Shown: positions 18,090-27,010 of the stretch, one piece after another
Position numbering within the stretch: position 1 is the first letter of the stretch
Layout of the letters: every line of letters starts with the position of its first letter
Assembly (NCBI GenBank): GCA_965261645.1
Contig: CBDHDJ010000002.1
Coordinates: 1,044,997 to 1,108,996 of the forward strand
Source: CBDHDJ01 sp965261645
Lineage (GTDB): Bacteria > Pseudomonadota > Alphaproteobacteria > SHVV01
Length of the DNA: 64,000 nt
Direction of reading: 5' to 3'
Translations under genes and position numbers: made by a program
Notes under the pieces: generated by a model
Databases searched by the model: none
What the model saw: only the letters and a program-made list of their open reading frames with translations
What the model was told of the DNA's origin: nothing

Positions 18090-19292
18090 ATGTCGTTTCT
18101 TGCCGAGTCCCTGAAGCGCATCAAGCCTTCGCCGACCATGGCGGTCTCGGATCTGGCGCGCGAGCTCAAGGCGGCTGGCCAGGACGTCATCAGTCTCGGC
18201 GCCGGTGAGCCCGATTTCGACACCCCCGACAATATCAAGGCGGCGGCCAAGGCGGCGATCGACCGGGGCGACACCAAGTACACCGCCGTCGACGGGACGG
18301 CCGAGCTCAAGCGCGCCATCGCGGACAAGTTCCAGCGCGAGAACGAGCTTGACTACGAGCCCGCGCAGATCACCGTCGCGAGCGGCGGCAAGCAGGTCAT
18401 ATTCAACGCCCTGCTCGCCACGCTCAATCCCGGTGACGAGGTCGTCATCCCCACGCCCTATTGGGTGTCCTACCCTGACATCGCGTTGTTGGGTGGGGGC
18501 ACGCCGGTATTCGTGCCGACCAGCGCGGAGCAGGGCTTCAAACTCAACCCGGCCGACCTCGATGCCGCGATCACGCCCAAGACCAAATGGCTGATCTTCA
18601 ACTCGCCCGGCAACCCCTCCGGGGCGGCCTACAGCCGCGATGAGCTCAAGGCGGTGACCGAGGTTCTGGCGCGCCATCCGAATCTCTGGGTGCTCACCGA
18701 CGATATGTACGAACATCTCATCTATGACGATTTCACCTTCGTCACCCCGGCTCAGATTGAACCCCGCCTCTACGACCGCACGCTGACGACGAACGGGGTG
18801 TCCAAGGCTTATGCCATGACGGGCTGGCGTATCGGCTACGCCGCCGGTCCGGTCGAGCTCATCAAGGCGATGTCGAAGATCCAGTCGCAGAGCACCTCGA
18901 ACCCGAGCTCGATCAGTCAAGCGGCGGCCGTCGAGGCACTGACCGGCCCACAGGACTTCATCGCGGAGCGCGCCCGAATATTCGCCGAGCGCCGCGATCT
19001 CGTGGTCAGCATGGTCAACCAGGCGACGGGCCTCACCTGTCCAACGCCGGAAGGGGCCTTCTACGTCTATCCCAGCTGTGCCGGTGCGATCGGCAAGGCG
19101 ACGCCCGACGGCAAGGTGATCGAGAACGACACGGATTTCGTTACTTACCTGCTCGAGACCGAAGGCGTGGCCGCGGTCCAGGGCGCGGCATTTGGCCTCG
19201 AGCCCCACTTCCGCATCTCCTATGCCACCTCGACCGAGGCGCTGACCGAAGCCTGCGGCCGCATTCAGCGGGCGTGCGCCGCGCTGACATAG
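18090..19292 (+). CDS. Class I/II aminotransferase (aspartate aminotransferase type)
   Basis: This is a 400-residue, full-length PLP-dependent aminotransferase of fold type I. Visible motifs are LGAGEPDFDTPDNI at the substrate lid, NSPGNPSGAAYSRDEL, the DDMYEHL region, and the PLP-lysine in TTNGVSKAYAMTGWRIGYAAGP (Lys of SKAY). FRISYATS near the C-terminus contains the arginine that binds the substrate alpha-carboxylate. It closely matches alphaproteobacterial AatA/AspB, which transfers the amino group of aspartate or of other amino acids such as prephenate or arogenate. It stands alone between the receiver remnant and the EF-G-like gene. Confidence 0.92.
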   Translation: MSFLAESLKRIKPSPTMAVSDLARELKAAGQDVISLGAGEPDFDTPDNIKAAAKAAIDRGDTKYTAVDGTAELKRAIADKFQRENELDYEPAQITVASGGKQVIFNALLATLNPGDEVVIPTPYWVSYPDIALLGGGTPVFVPTSAEQGFKLNPADLDAAITPKTKWLIFNSPGNPSGAAYSRDELKAVTEVLARHPNLWVLTDDMYEHLIYDDFTFVTPAQIEPRLYDRTLTTNGVSKAYAMTGWRIGYAAGPVELIKAMSKIQSQSTSNPSSISQAAAVEALTGPQDFIAERARIFAERRDLVVSMVNQATGLTCPTPEGAFYVYPSCAGAIGKATPDGKVIENDTDFVTYLLETEGVAAVQGAAFGLEPHFRISYATSTEALTEACGRIQRACAALT

Positions 19293-19441
19293 AGAGCGCT
19301 CACCCGCAGCGTTCGCGGCACTGGCCGGACCGGCCGGGGATGCCCGGCTGCATCCAAGCCGATCGCCGAGATTTTCCTTGCAGGGCCCGCGCGGCCTTGA
19401 AAACATGGGCGGTTCAGGAGGACGAGTGTCGGGGTGAACGA

Positions 19442-21463
19442 ATGACGGACAAAAATTCCGGCCCACGCAGCATCGCGCTGGTCGGGCCCTATCTGAGCGG
19501 CAAATCGTCGTTGATGGAGAGCCTGTTGTTCATCACCGGCGCCACCAATCGCAAGGGCCGGGTGAGCGAGGGCAACACGGTGGGCGATGGCTCGGCCGAG
19601 GCCCGCGAACGGGAAATGGGCGTTGAGCTGAACGTCGCCACGACGACGTATCTCGATGATGAGCTCACGTTTCTCGATTGCCCCGGTTCCATCGAGTTTC
19701 TGCAAGAGACGTACAACGCCTTGATCGGCGCCGATCTCGCCGTTGTCGTCTGCGAGCCCGACGTGGACCGGGCGGTGACTTTGCTGCCGATCCTCAAGAT
19801 TCTCGAAGACCGGCGCATTCCGCGGCTGATATTCATCAACAAGCTCGACCGCTTCGGCGGCGACATCGTCCCCGTCGTCGAGGCGCTGCAGGCGATCTCG
19901 GGCGCGCCGTTGGTGCTCCGCCAAATTCCTATCCTGGAGGGCGAATCCGCATCCGGGTACGTCGATCTCGCGAGCGGCCGCGGCTACCACTTCCAGGAGA
20001 ACGCCGCGTCCGAGGGGATCGAAGCGCCCGCCGATCTCGCCGACGCCGTCAAGCAGGCGCGCTACGAGATGCTCGAGAAGATGGCCGACTTCGACGACAG
20101 TCTCATGGAGAAGCTCCTCGAGGATATCGATCCCGACAATGAGGAGGTCTTCGCCGATCTCGCGCGCTTGGTCGGCGAGGGTCACATCGTGCCTGTAATG
20201 TTCGGGGCAGGCGAGCTCGAATACGGCGTCCGCCGCCTGCTCAAGGCGCTGCGACACGATGCGCCGGGCGCCGGGGTGGCGGCGCAACGCCTTGGGCTCG
20301 AGGCGGGCACGACCGATCCGCTTGCCCAGGTGCTCAAGACGTACAATCTACCGAATATCGGCAAGCTCTCGCTGGCGCGGGTGTGGCAAGGCAGGCTGGC
20401 CGATGGCGTTCTACTCAACGGGATACGCCCCTCGGGTCTGTTTGCCATGCTCGGCCAGCAGAGCACGAAATGTGCTGAAGCGGAGGCGGGAAAGATCGTG
20501 GCATTGGGCCGGCTCGAGGACATAAAAACGGGCGATACCTTGGCGGCCAAGAAGGGGGTGGCGGATCTGCCGCGCGCCGAGACGCTACCGCCGGTTTACA
20601 CGCTCGCCGTCGCCGCGGCGAACCGGAACGACGAAGTCAAGCTGTCGGGCGCGATCACCAAACTCGTCGACGAGGACCCCTCGCTGCAGGTCGCGCAGAT
20701 TCAGGACGTTCAAGAGCTGTGGTTCTCCGGGCAGGGCGAGATTCACCTGCGCGTGGCCGCGGCGCGGCTCAAGAACAAGTTCGGCATCGAGGTCGCCACC
20801 GCCCGGCCGACCGTGCCGTACAAGGAAGCCATCCGCAAACCAGTCTCTCAACATGGCCGGCACAAGCGCCAGACCGGCGGGCACGGCCAGTTCGGCGACG
20901 TTCACCTCGATATCAAGCCGCTCCCGCGCGGTTCGGGCACCTCGTTCGATAACACCATTGCCGGTGGCGTCGTGCCCAAGCAGTACATCCCGGCCGTCCA
21001 GGCCGGCGCGCTGGAGTATCTGAAGAAGGGCCCGCTCGGCTACCCCGTCGTCGATGTTGCGGTCACCTTGACCGACGGTTCCTACCATACCGTCGATAGC
21101 TCGGAGCTTGCGTTCAAGACCGCGGCGCAGATCGCCATGCGCGAGGGCATGCCCAAATGCAATCCGGTCCTGCTCGAGCCCATTCTGGCGGTCGACATCA
21201 ACGTTCCCTCGGAGTTTACCGCCAAGGTCAACGCCCTGGTGAGCGGCCGGCGCGGACAAATCCTCGGTTTCGAACCGCGAGAGGGCTGGTCCGGGTGGGA
21301 CAAAGTCAGTGCCCAAATTCCGCAGTCGGAGGTGCAGAACCTGATCGTGGAACTACGCTCGCTCAGCCTCGGCGTCGGCTCCTATACCTCGGCGTTCGAC
21401 CACCTTCAGGAACTCACCGGCCGGCTCGCCGATCAGATCTTGAGCGCGGACGCTGCGGAGTAG
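19442..21463 (+). CDS. Elongation factor G-like GTPase (EF-G paralog)
   Basis: The 673-residue protein has the translational GTPase G-domain: GPYLSGKS P-loop (residues 15-22), FLDCPGSIEF as the G3 region, and NKLDR as G4. Domains II-V follow, with SGQGEIHLRVAA (domain III), VPYKEAIRKPVSQHGRHKRQTGGHGQFGDV and the domain V end EPILAVDINVPSEFTAKVNALVSGRRGQILG. The switch regions are atypical: the usual DTPGH is DCPGS, lacking the catalytic histidine. This marks the EF-G-like subgroup found beside normal FusA in many proteobacteria. Its role is uncertain. The start at 19442 follows GGGGTGA. Confidence 0.9.
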   Translation: MTDKNSGPRSIALVGPYLSGKSSLMESLLFITGATNRKGRVSEGNTVGDGSAEAREREMGVELNVATTTYLDDELTFLDCPGSIEFLQETYNALIGADLAVVVCEPDVDRAVTLLPILKILEDRRIPRLIFINKLDRFGGDIVPVVEALQAISGAPLVLRQIPILEGESASGYVDLASGRGYHFQENAASEGIEAPADLADAVKQARYEMLEKMADFDDSLMEKLLEDIDPDNEEVFADLARLVGEGHIVPVMFGAGELEYGVRRLLKALRHDAPGAGVAAQRLGLEAGTTDPLAQVLKTYNLPNIGKLSLARVWQGRLADGVLLNGIRPSGLFAMLGQQSTKCAEAEAGKIVALGRLEDIKTGDTLAAKKGVADLPRAETLPPVYTLAVAAANRNDEVKLSGAITKLVDEDPSLQVAQIQDVQELWFSGQGEIHLRVAAARLKNKFGIEVATARPTVPYKEAIRKPVSQHGRHKRQTGGHGQFGDVHLDIKPLPRGSGTSFDNTIAGGVVPKQYIPAVQAGALEYLKKGPLGYPVVDVAVTLTDGSYHTVDSSELAFKTAAQIAMREGMPKCNPVLLEPILAVDINVPSEFTAKVNALVSGRRGQILGFEPREGWSGWDKVSAQIPQSEVQNLIVELRSLSLGVGSYTSAFDHLQELTGRLADQILSADAAE

Positions 21464-21553
21464 GACGGCGCAGACGGCGTCTCACGGACAGTTGACTTGC
21501 CCGCAGGACCGATCACGATGACATTGCACGGCGAGGCTTAAGGTGGAGGAATC

Positions 21554-22528
21554 ATGCTGATCAAGAGTCCCCGTGGCTGGGAGCTTCCGGAATCCGTGGC
21601 GACGCCGGAGGCGGTGGTCCGTGGCCGCCGCCAACTGATCAAGGGCCTAGCGGCGGGAACCATCCTCGCCTCCGCCAGCCCTCTCTTCGCTCCGCGGATC
21701 GCTCTCGGCGCCGTGGACGAGGATCCCTCGGCCCCTCTTTACCCGTTTGCCCGCAACCAGCGCTACATGCTGGATCGGCCGCTGACCGATCCGGAGGTCG
21801 CGGCCAAGTACAACAATTTCTACGAGTTCGGCTCCCACAAGGAGATCTGGAAAGCGGCGCAGGCCCTGCCGATCCGGCCCTGGACGGTGGTCATCGACGG
21901 CCTCGTCGAGAAAACCTTCGAGATCGGCATCGACGAGTTGATCGCCAAGATGCCGCTTGAAGAGCGCCTGTATCGCCATCGCTGCGTCGAGGCGTGGTCG
22001 ATGGCGGTGCCATGGAGCGGGTTTCCGCTCAGGGCGCTGGTCGAATTCGCCCGCCCGCTGGGCTCCGCCAAGTATGTCGTCATGGAAACCTTCCTCAACG
22101 CGGACGTCGCCTCGGGCCAGAAGCAGTTCTGGTATCCGTGGCCCTATATCGAGGGGCTGACCATGGCCGAGGCGACCAACGAGCTCGCCTTCATGGCGAC
22201 CGGCATTTATGGCAAGCCGATGCCCAAACAGCACGGCTCCCCGCTGAGGCTCGCCGTGCCGTGGAAGTACGGCTTCAAATCGATCAAGTCGATCGTACGC
22301 ATCACCTTCTCCGAAGATCGGCCGAAGACGTTCTGGGAGGTGATTCAGTCGAGTGAGTATGGCTTCTGGGCCAACGTCAACCCGGAGGTGCGCCATCCGC
22401 GCTGGAGCCAGGCGACGGAACGCGTGCTGGGCACCGATGAGCGCGTGCCGACGCTACTCTATAACGGCTATGGCGAGTTCGTGGCCGGGCTTTACCAGAG
22501 CATGGAGGGTGAATCCCTGTTCATGTGA
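21554..22528 (+). CDS. msrP: Protein-methionine-sulfoxide reductase catalytic subunit
   Basis: MsrP (YedY) is a periplasmic molybdopterin enzyme that repairs oxidised methionines in exported proteins. The 324-residue protein carries a twin-arginine export signal (GRRQLIKGLAAGTILASA, RR at 25-26) and the molybdenum-ligand Cys144 in YRHRCVEAWSM. PWSGFPLRAL, KQFWYPWPYIEGLTM and LPLR-type segments then characterise the SUOX fold. The usual membrane heme partner MsrQ is not adjacent, so it must lie elsewhere or be missing. ATG 21554 follows GGTGGAGGAATC. Downstream is a 325-bp gap and a convergent LysR gene. Confidence 0.93.
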   Translation: MLIKSPRGWELPESVATPEAVVRGRRQLIKGLAAGTILASASPLFAPRIALGAVDEDPSAPLYPFARNQRYMLDRPLTDPEVAAKYNNFYEFGSHKEIWKAAQALPIRPWTVVIDGLVEKTFEIGIDELIAKMPLEERLYRHRCVEAWSMAVPWSGFPLRALVEFARPLGSAKYVVMETFLNADVASGQKQFWYPWPYIEGLTMAEATNELAFMATGIYGKPMPKQHGSPLRLAVPWKYGFKSIKSIVRITFSEDRPKTFWEVIQSSEYGFWANVNPEVRHPRWSQATERVLGTDERVPTLLYNGYGEFVAGLYQSMEGESLFM

Positions 22529-22604
22529 GGGTCGCTCTCCGCCGCGCCGCGTTCAGGTGGCGGCGCGGGTGAGGCCGGCAGGGAGGCCTCCAAGCAAACA
22601 AAAA

Positions 22605-22627
22605 GACCGGGCCTAAATGGCCCGGTC
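22605..22627 (-). terminator. Hairpin terminator between msrP and lysR
   Basis: GACCGGGCC (22605-22613), a 5-base loop TAAAT, and GGCCCGGTC (22619-22627) form a perfect 9-bp stem. On the minus strand the stem is followed by TTTTTGTTTG, so it can end leftward transcripts from the lysR side. A second, weaker use for msrP transcripts is possible because the two genes converge. The rest of the 325-bp gap 22529-22853 shows no supported gene. Confidence 0.7.
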
Positions 22628-22853
22628 AGTCAAACAGGGAGGCTTCACGTCTGGGAGACGTGTCCGGTGATCGGCCGCTCGATAATGCGGCTGATAACCG
22701 CCCTTTTGAGCTGTGTGCTCCAAAGGGTCGTCGAATGCCTCACAACGGACCGGCACTCGTCAAATGCATATATAGTGCGGTGAAAGGGGCGCCGCTACCC
22801 CATATTAGGCAAAACAGTTATGCATCAGGCGCATACCTATAACGCCGCGGCGA

Positions 22854-23741
22854 TCAAAACTCCCACTCGGCCACCTTCGCGAGGAGAAAATCCCGGAAGA
22901 TGCTGATGCGCGCCGAATTGCGCAGCTCCTCCGGATAGACGATGTAGGTGTCGTAGGCCGGCCCGTCGAGGTCGGGCAGGACGCGCTGCACCTTGTCGTG
23001 GGATCTGACCATGTAGTCCGGCAGCGCCCCGACACCGAGGCCGCTTTCAATGGCGCGTAGAATGCCGTAGCTGTTGTTCACCCGGAACACCGGTTGATTG
23101 CCCCCGTTGCGGCCGCCGATTTCGAAGATCCAGTTGATGTCGTCCACCGGCGCCGGCACCCCCTCGGCCCAGGCGATGAGACGATGATCGTCGAGATCGT
23201 CGGGCCTCATCGGCACCCCGTGGCGCTGGAGGTAAGACGGCGAGGCGTAAAGATGGGTGTGGAAGGTCAGCAGTTTTCGCTGGAGCAGGCCGGGATGAAC
23301 CGCAGGACGCATGCGAATGGCGACGTCGGCTTCGCGCATGGCGAGATCGAGTTCCCGGGCGTCGATCACCAGGCTGACCGTGACGTCCGGGTGATGCTCG
23401 AGAAATTCATGGATGCGCGGCGTGAGCCAGGTCGAGCCGAAGCCCACCGTCGTCGTCACCCTGATGTCGCCCATCGGCTGCTCGGTAGAATCGCTGAGCG
23501 TGGACCGGGTGACCGCCAGTTTGCTCGTCATGTCCTGGGTTGTATGGAACAGCACCTCACCCTGTTCGGTCAGGATGAGTCCGCGCGCGTGGCGGTGGAA
23601 GAGGGGCACGCCGAGTTCCTCTTCCAGCGTGCCGATCTGTCGGCTGACCGCCGACTGGCTGAGCTTAAGGACCCGGCCGCCGCGCGTGAAGCTGCCGGCC
23701 TTGGCGACGGCGTGAAAGATACGGAGGCGATCCCAGTCCAT
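22854..23741 (-). CDS. LysR-family transcriptional regulator
   Basis: The 295-residue regulator has an N-terminal winged helix-turn-helix (MDWDRLRIFHAVAKAGSFTRGGRVLKLSQSAVSRQIGTLEEELGVPLFHRHARGLILT). A periplasmic-binding-protein-like effector domain follows, with VRVTTTVGFGSTWLTPRI, LDDHRLIAWAEG and GVGALPDYMV. The absence of a divergent partner gene is unusual for the family: the neighbouring upstream gene trxB runs in the same direction, with a 55-bp gap. Target and effector are unknown. The convergent msrP gene is the nearest other candidate partner. Confidence 0.93.
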   Translation of the reverse strand: MDWDRLRIFHAVAKAGSFTRGGRVLKLSQSAVSRQIGTLEEELGVPLFHRHARGLILTEQGEVLFHTTQDMTSKLAVTRSTLSDSTEQPMGDIRVTTTVGFGSTWLTPRIHEFLEHHPDVTVSLVIDARELDLAMREADVAIRMRPAVHPGLLQRKLLTFHTHLYASPSYLQRHGVPMRPDDLDDHRLIAWAEGVPAPVDDINWIFEIGGRNGGNQPVFRVNNSYGILRAIESGLGVGALPDYMVRSHDKVQRVLPDLDGPAYDTYIVYPEELRNSARISIFRDFLLAKVAEWEF

Positions 23742-23796
23742 TGACCCTGCCGCTCGCGCACGCGTTCGCGCGTTTCACCAGGCCGGCCTCAGGTGT

Positions 23797-24765
23797 CTAT
23801 TCGGCCGCCGCGGCCCGTTCGGCGGCCGATTCTCCGAGGTATTTTTCCGCCTCGATCGCGGCCATGCAACCGGTGCCTGCGGCCGTCACGGCCTGACGGT
23901 AGATCTTGTCCTGCACATCGCCCGCGGCGAACACGCCGGGCACACTCGTTGCCGTCGAATCGCCGGCCGTCGCGACGTAGCCGTGCTCGTCCATGTCGAC
24001 TTGACCCCGGAAAAGCTGGGTCGCGGGGTCATGGCCGATGGCGACGAACACGCCGTCCAAGGCGAGCTCCTTAGACGCGCCGGTCTTGACATGCTTGAGG
24101 CGAACGCCGGTTACGCCGGGCGGGTTGTCGTGGCCCATGATCTCCTCGACGACATGATCCCAGAGCACCTCGATCTTGGGATTCGCGAACAGGCGGTCCT
24201 GCATGATCTTTTCCGCCCGTAAGGAATTGCGCCGGTGCACCAGTGTGACCCTGCGCGCGTGGTTGGTCAGAAACAACGCTTCCTCCACCGCCGTATTGCC
24301 GCCACCCACGACGACAACCTCCTTGTCGCGGAAGAAGAATCCGTCACACGTCGCACACGCCGAAACGCCGAATCCGGTGAAGCGATGCTCACTTTCGAGG
24401 CCGAGCCAGCGCGCCTCGGCCCCGGTCGAGATGATCAGCGCATCACCGCTGTAGCTGTCGCCCGAATCGCCCGTCGCATGGAAGGGCCGTGCGCCGAGAT
24501 TCACATTCATGATCAAGTCGCCGATCATCTCGGTCCCGACATGGCTGGCCTGCAGTTCCATCTGCTCCATCAGCCAAGGGCCCTGCACCACGTCGGCGAA
24601 GCCCGGATAGTTCTCGACATCGGTCGTGATCGTCATCTGCCCGCCCGGCTGCTGTCCGCGCACGAGTAGGGGCTTGAGCCCGGCGCGCGCCGCGTAGATG
24701 GCGGCGGTCAGTCCGGCCGGCCCCGAGCCGAGAATGAGGACACGCGAATGATGATGTTGAGCCAT
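23797..24765 (-). CDS. trxB: Thioredoxin-disulfide reductase
   Basis: TrxB uses NADPH to reduce thioredoxin through FAD. The 322-residue protein shows the FAD motif LILGSGPAGLTAAIYAARA, GQQPGGQM, the redox-active CATC (Cys137 and Cys140), the NADPH motif VVVVGGGNTAVEEALFL with HRRNSLRAEKIM, and the FAD-binding GVFAAGDVQDKIYRQAVTAAGTGC near the end. ATG 24763-24765 follows AAGGAGAGTTTG. It is followed on the same strand by lysR, and an Lrp-family gene lies about 1.4 kb upstream in the opposite direction. Confidence 0.96.
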   Translation of the reverse strand: MAQHHHSRVLILGSGPAGLTAAIYAARAGLKPLLVRGQQPGGQMTITTDVENYPGFADVVQGPWLMEQMELQASHVGTEMIGDLIMNVNLGARPFHATGDSGDSYSGDALIISTGAEARWLGLESEHRFTGFGVSACATCDGFFFRDKEVVVVGGGNTAVEEALFLTNHARRVTLVHRRNSLRAEKIMQDRLFANPKIEVLWDHVVEEIMGHDNPPGVTGVRLKHVKTGASKELALDGVFVAIGHDPATQLFRGQVDMDEHGYVATAGDSTATSVPGVFAAGDVQDKIYRQAVTAAGTGCMAAIEAEKYLGESAAERAAAAE

Positions 24766-24884
24766 CAAACTCTCCTTCGGCGGCTGGGTTGGCGCCGCTC
24801 TTGTAGTTCTTATGTAAGCCGCTTGCCTGGACTTCGCAAGGCTCGCTTGCAGCTACGGTCCTGCTGCGATCCGGCGCGGGCCCA

Positions 24885-25964
24885 TCATTCCGCGAGGCCC
24901 ATGCGCGCTTTGATCTCGCCGGCGACAGTGGCCGTTTCGTCGAGGGGCGATGCGCTCCACTCCTCGAGGATGCCGGTGAACGGGCGCGTCAAACCGCCCT
25001 GTTGCAGGCCCTCGTGAAACTCCTGGAACTTGCGGCCGCCGCCCTCCATCTCGGCGACGAAAACCGGCCGGCCGGTGGCGCAGGCTTCCGACGTCATGGA
25101 GATAGAATCGCCGGTGACGACGACGGCATCGGCGAGGCCCAGATAGCCGAAATAGGGATTATCGCCGCGGCCATCCCAGATGACGCAGGGGGCTGCCGCG
25201 AGGCGCGCGCGGATCGCGGCGGCGGCCTCGGGCCCGGTGCGGCGCGACAGGGTGACGGCGAGGCCGGCTTCGGAATCGCGGCTGAGTGCCGCCAACTGGT
25301 CGGCCAAATGCGCGGCGGCGGTTGCCGAAAAGCGGTGGCGCCTGCTCGCGCCGCCGATCAGCACGGCCACCAGCGGTCGTGGCAAGTGCGCGAGCGCCGG
25401 GGCGATCCGGCCGGCGGCCTCTGCCAAGCGCTCGGGCGTAATGCGGTTGAGGGCGCCCCGCGTTGTCACCACATTGGGCCCATGGAGATGATCGTGACGC
25501 GGCGCCACCACGAGATCGAACAGCGCCGGCGGGACACGGGGATCCAACAGCTGGACCGCGTAGGTGGCGCCACCGGCGAGACGGCGAATGGCTAACGCGT
25601 AGGGTACGCTCGCGCGTCCGCCGGCGATGAGGAGGTCGGGCCAGGGTGGGATCAAAGGATCGCTCCCCCTGGCGAGGCTCACGCTCGGGCGTCCTCCTAA
25701 CAGGGTTGCGCCGAGTCGGGGCGGGAGGAAACGCCACGGACCGCGCGGTTCGATGCGCTTGATGGTGGTGGTGAAACCGGTCGCCTCAGCGAGCCCGATG
25801 CACTGGTTCTCGGTTCCCACCTTGCCATCGGTGACGACCCAGCAGGTCGGGCTGCGAGGCGTGCCGGGCGCCGGCATGAGCCCATCGGTGCTCACCGCAC
25901 GGTCAAGCGATTCTGATAGTGACATGGCGCCATCGGGCGTCCCTACCCTCGATCGGTGAGCCAT
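24885..25964 (-). CDS. ELM1-type (mitochondrial fission) family protein
   Basis: The ~359-residue protein matches the alphaproteobacterial/plant ELM1 family. It has CWVVTDGKVGTENQCIGLAEATG near the start, LLIAGGRASVPYALAIRR, GPNVVTTRGALNRITPERL, VAVLIGGASRRHRFS and the C-terminal GLADAVVVTGDSISMTSEACATGRPVFVAEMEGGGRKFQEFHEGL. The second half resembles a GT-B glycosyltransferase nucleotide-binding site. Bacterial members are uncharacterised. In plants ELM1 recruits the fission dynamin, but that role cannot be transferred here. I chose ATG 25964 because GGAG lies 8 bp before it; ATG 25925 is an alternative. Confidence 0.82.
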   Translation of the reverse strand: MAHRSRVGTPDGAMSLSESLDRAVSTDGLMPAPGTPRSPTCWVVTDGKVGTENQCIGLAEATGFTTTIKRIEPRGPWRFLPPRLGATLLGGRPSVSLARGSDPLIPPWPDLLIAGGRASVPYALAIRRLAGGATYAVQLLDPRVPPALFDLVVAPRHDHLHGPNVVTTRGALNRITPERLAEAAGRIAPALAHLPRPLVAVLIGGASRRHRFSATAAAHLADQLAALSRDSEAGLAVTLSRRTGPEAAAAIRARLAAAPCVIWDGRGDNPYFGYLGLADAVVVTGDSISMTSEACATGRPVFVAEMEGGGRKFQEFHEGLQQGGLTRPFTGILEEWSASPLDETATVAGEIKARMGLAE

Positions 25965-26122
25965 AAATACGGCTCCAGCGCGTGTCGAGCAACAGCGGCT
26001 TACCAGTTTGGGCCGGGCGGGCACGCAATTTCGTTAGTCAAATACGAAACAATATTATAAATAAGGCCTCGGCAACGACATCAAAAAAGACCCCCCGACG
26101 AGACGGGGCCAGGAGGTCCGTC

Positions 26123-26602
26123 ATGGCGCGCGTCAAACTGGACGAGATCGACCGCCGCATCCTCAGGGACTTGCAGGAACAAGGTCGGATCACCAACGTG
26201 AAATTGGCGCGCCGCGCCGGCATCTCGGCGCCGCCCTGCTTGCGCCGCGTGCGGGCCCTCGAACAAGCCGGTTACATTCGGGGCTATCATGCCGATCTCA
26301 ACGACCAGGCACTGGGCTTCGGCGTCACCGTGTTCGCGCAGGTCGGCCTCAACAGCCAGGCGGAGGGCGATCTCGTCGCCTTCGAAAAGCTGATCTCAGG
26401 CTGGCCCATGGTGCGTGAGTGCTACATGCTGGCCGGGGAAACCGATTTCCTGCTCAAGATCGTGGCGGCGGACTGGGATGCCTACCAGGTTTTCCTCACA
26501 ACCGAACTCACGGCGGCGCCCAACGTGGGTCACGTCAAGAGCTCGCTTGCCATCCGCCCCTCCAAGCGCCTGCCGGGCGTGCCGCTCGACTCGGTCACCT
26601 AG
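26123..26602 (+). CDS. Lrp/AsnC-family transcriptional regulator
   Basis: The 159-residue regulator begins at ATG 26123, right after AGGAGG. The N-terminal helix-turn-helix (LDEIDRRILRDLQEQGRITNVKLARRAGISAPPCLRRVRALEQAGYIRGY) and the C-terminal RAM ligand-binding domain (CYMLAGETDFLLKIVAADWDAYQVF, with VKSSLAIRPSKR) are complete. The family senses amino acids as octamers or hexadecamers and regulates amino acid metabolism. It is separated from the diverging ELM1-type gene by about 160 bp. It marks the last normal chromosomal gene before the mobile-element island. Confidence 0.93.
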   Translation: MARVKLDEIDRRILRDLQEQGRITNVKLARRAGISAPPCLRRVRALEQAGYIRGYHADLNDQALGFGVTVFAQVGLNSQAEGDLVAFEKLISGWPMVRECYMLAGETDFLLKIVAADWDAYQVFLTTELTAAPNVGHVKSSLAIRPSKRLPGVPLDSVT

Positions 26603-26769
26603 CCCTTCGGGGATTCACAAAGCGCGCGGGTGAGGACCCGGCTTTCGCCTGGGCCCTTGCGCAGCGGCCTAGTGGATAGATTCCGACGCTTCGATCCCTT
26701 TCCAGGCGGCCATTGTTGACGTATATCCCCGACATTTCAATATGATAGCTTGTTTGGTGTTGGGATCTA

Positions 26770-26895
26770 GTAATCCTTCCGTTCTCAGGTGATGGAGATT
26801 TCAGCGATTGAGTGTCCGCTTCCAGTCTCGCCTGAGTGGCCGCAGCCAGATGTCCCTCCTGGGCTCGGCCCGCTTCATGTGCGTGTCGTAGCGCC
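26770..26895. repeat. Left 126-bp inverted repeat of the IS66-type transposon
   Basis: These 126 bp are the reverse complement of 33999-34124 with four mismatches. Similarity then ends abruptly after GTAGCGCC. Inside the repeat, read on the minus strand, are the last ~31 codons of the DUF4338 gene (THMKRAEPRRDIWLRPLRRDW...). So the left end carries an antisense fragment of that gene. Terminal repeats this long are unusual for IS66 elements, whose ends are normally 15-30 bp. Confidence 0.85.
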
Positions 26896-26944
26896 GTGCA
26901 AAACCCTCTGGTAACGCCGCCCGCGATTCGTTATCGTCACGTCC

Positions 26945-27010
26945 ATGGTGATGCGCGACGAGGATTTCGGGACGGCGCTGACGCTGACCGAGGGGGACGA
27001 GGCGATCTGG
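26945..27010 (+). CDS. Possible first exon of the IS66 transposase (22 codons)
   Basis: This open stretch begins ATG-GTG-ATG and encodes MVMRDEDFGTALTLTEG then DEAIW. Nearly every third base is G or C, as in the real genes around it. It ends TGG at the intron start. Joining 27010 to 28927 continues in frame (W-SPP-MSAPTSEP) into the transposase. If correct, intron 2 also lies inside the transposase gene, which would then have three exons (812 residues). No good ribosome site precedes it. The alternative is that translation starts at ATG 28936, within the exon after intron 2. Confidence 0.4.

Noticed and set aside
17865..19466. A 533-codon open frame on the minus strand
   Set aside because: It is antisense to the aminotransferase gene, whose motifs are complete. 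High GC leaves long empty antisense frames.
22660..22842. A 60-codon open frame in the msrP-lysR gap
   Set aside because: Composition is not coding-like, no ribosome site, and no recognisable sequence.
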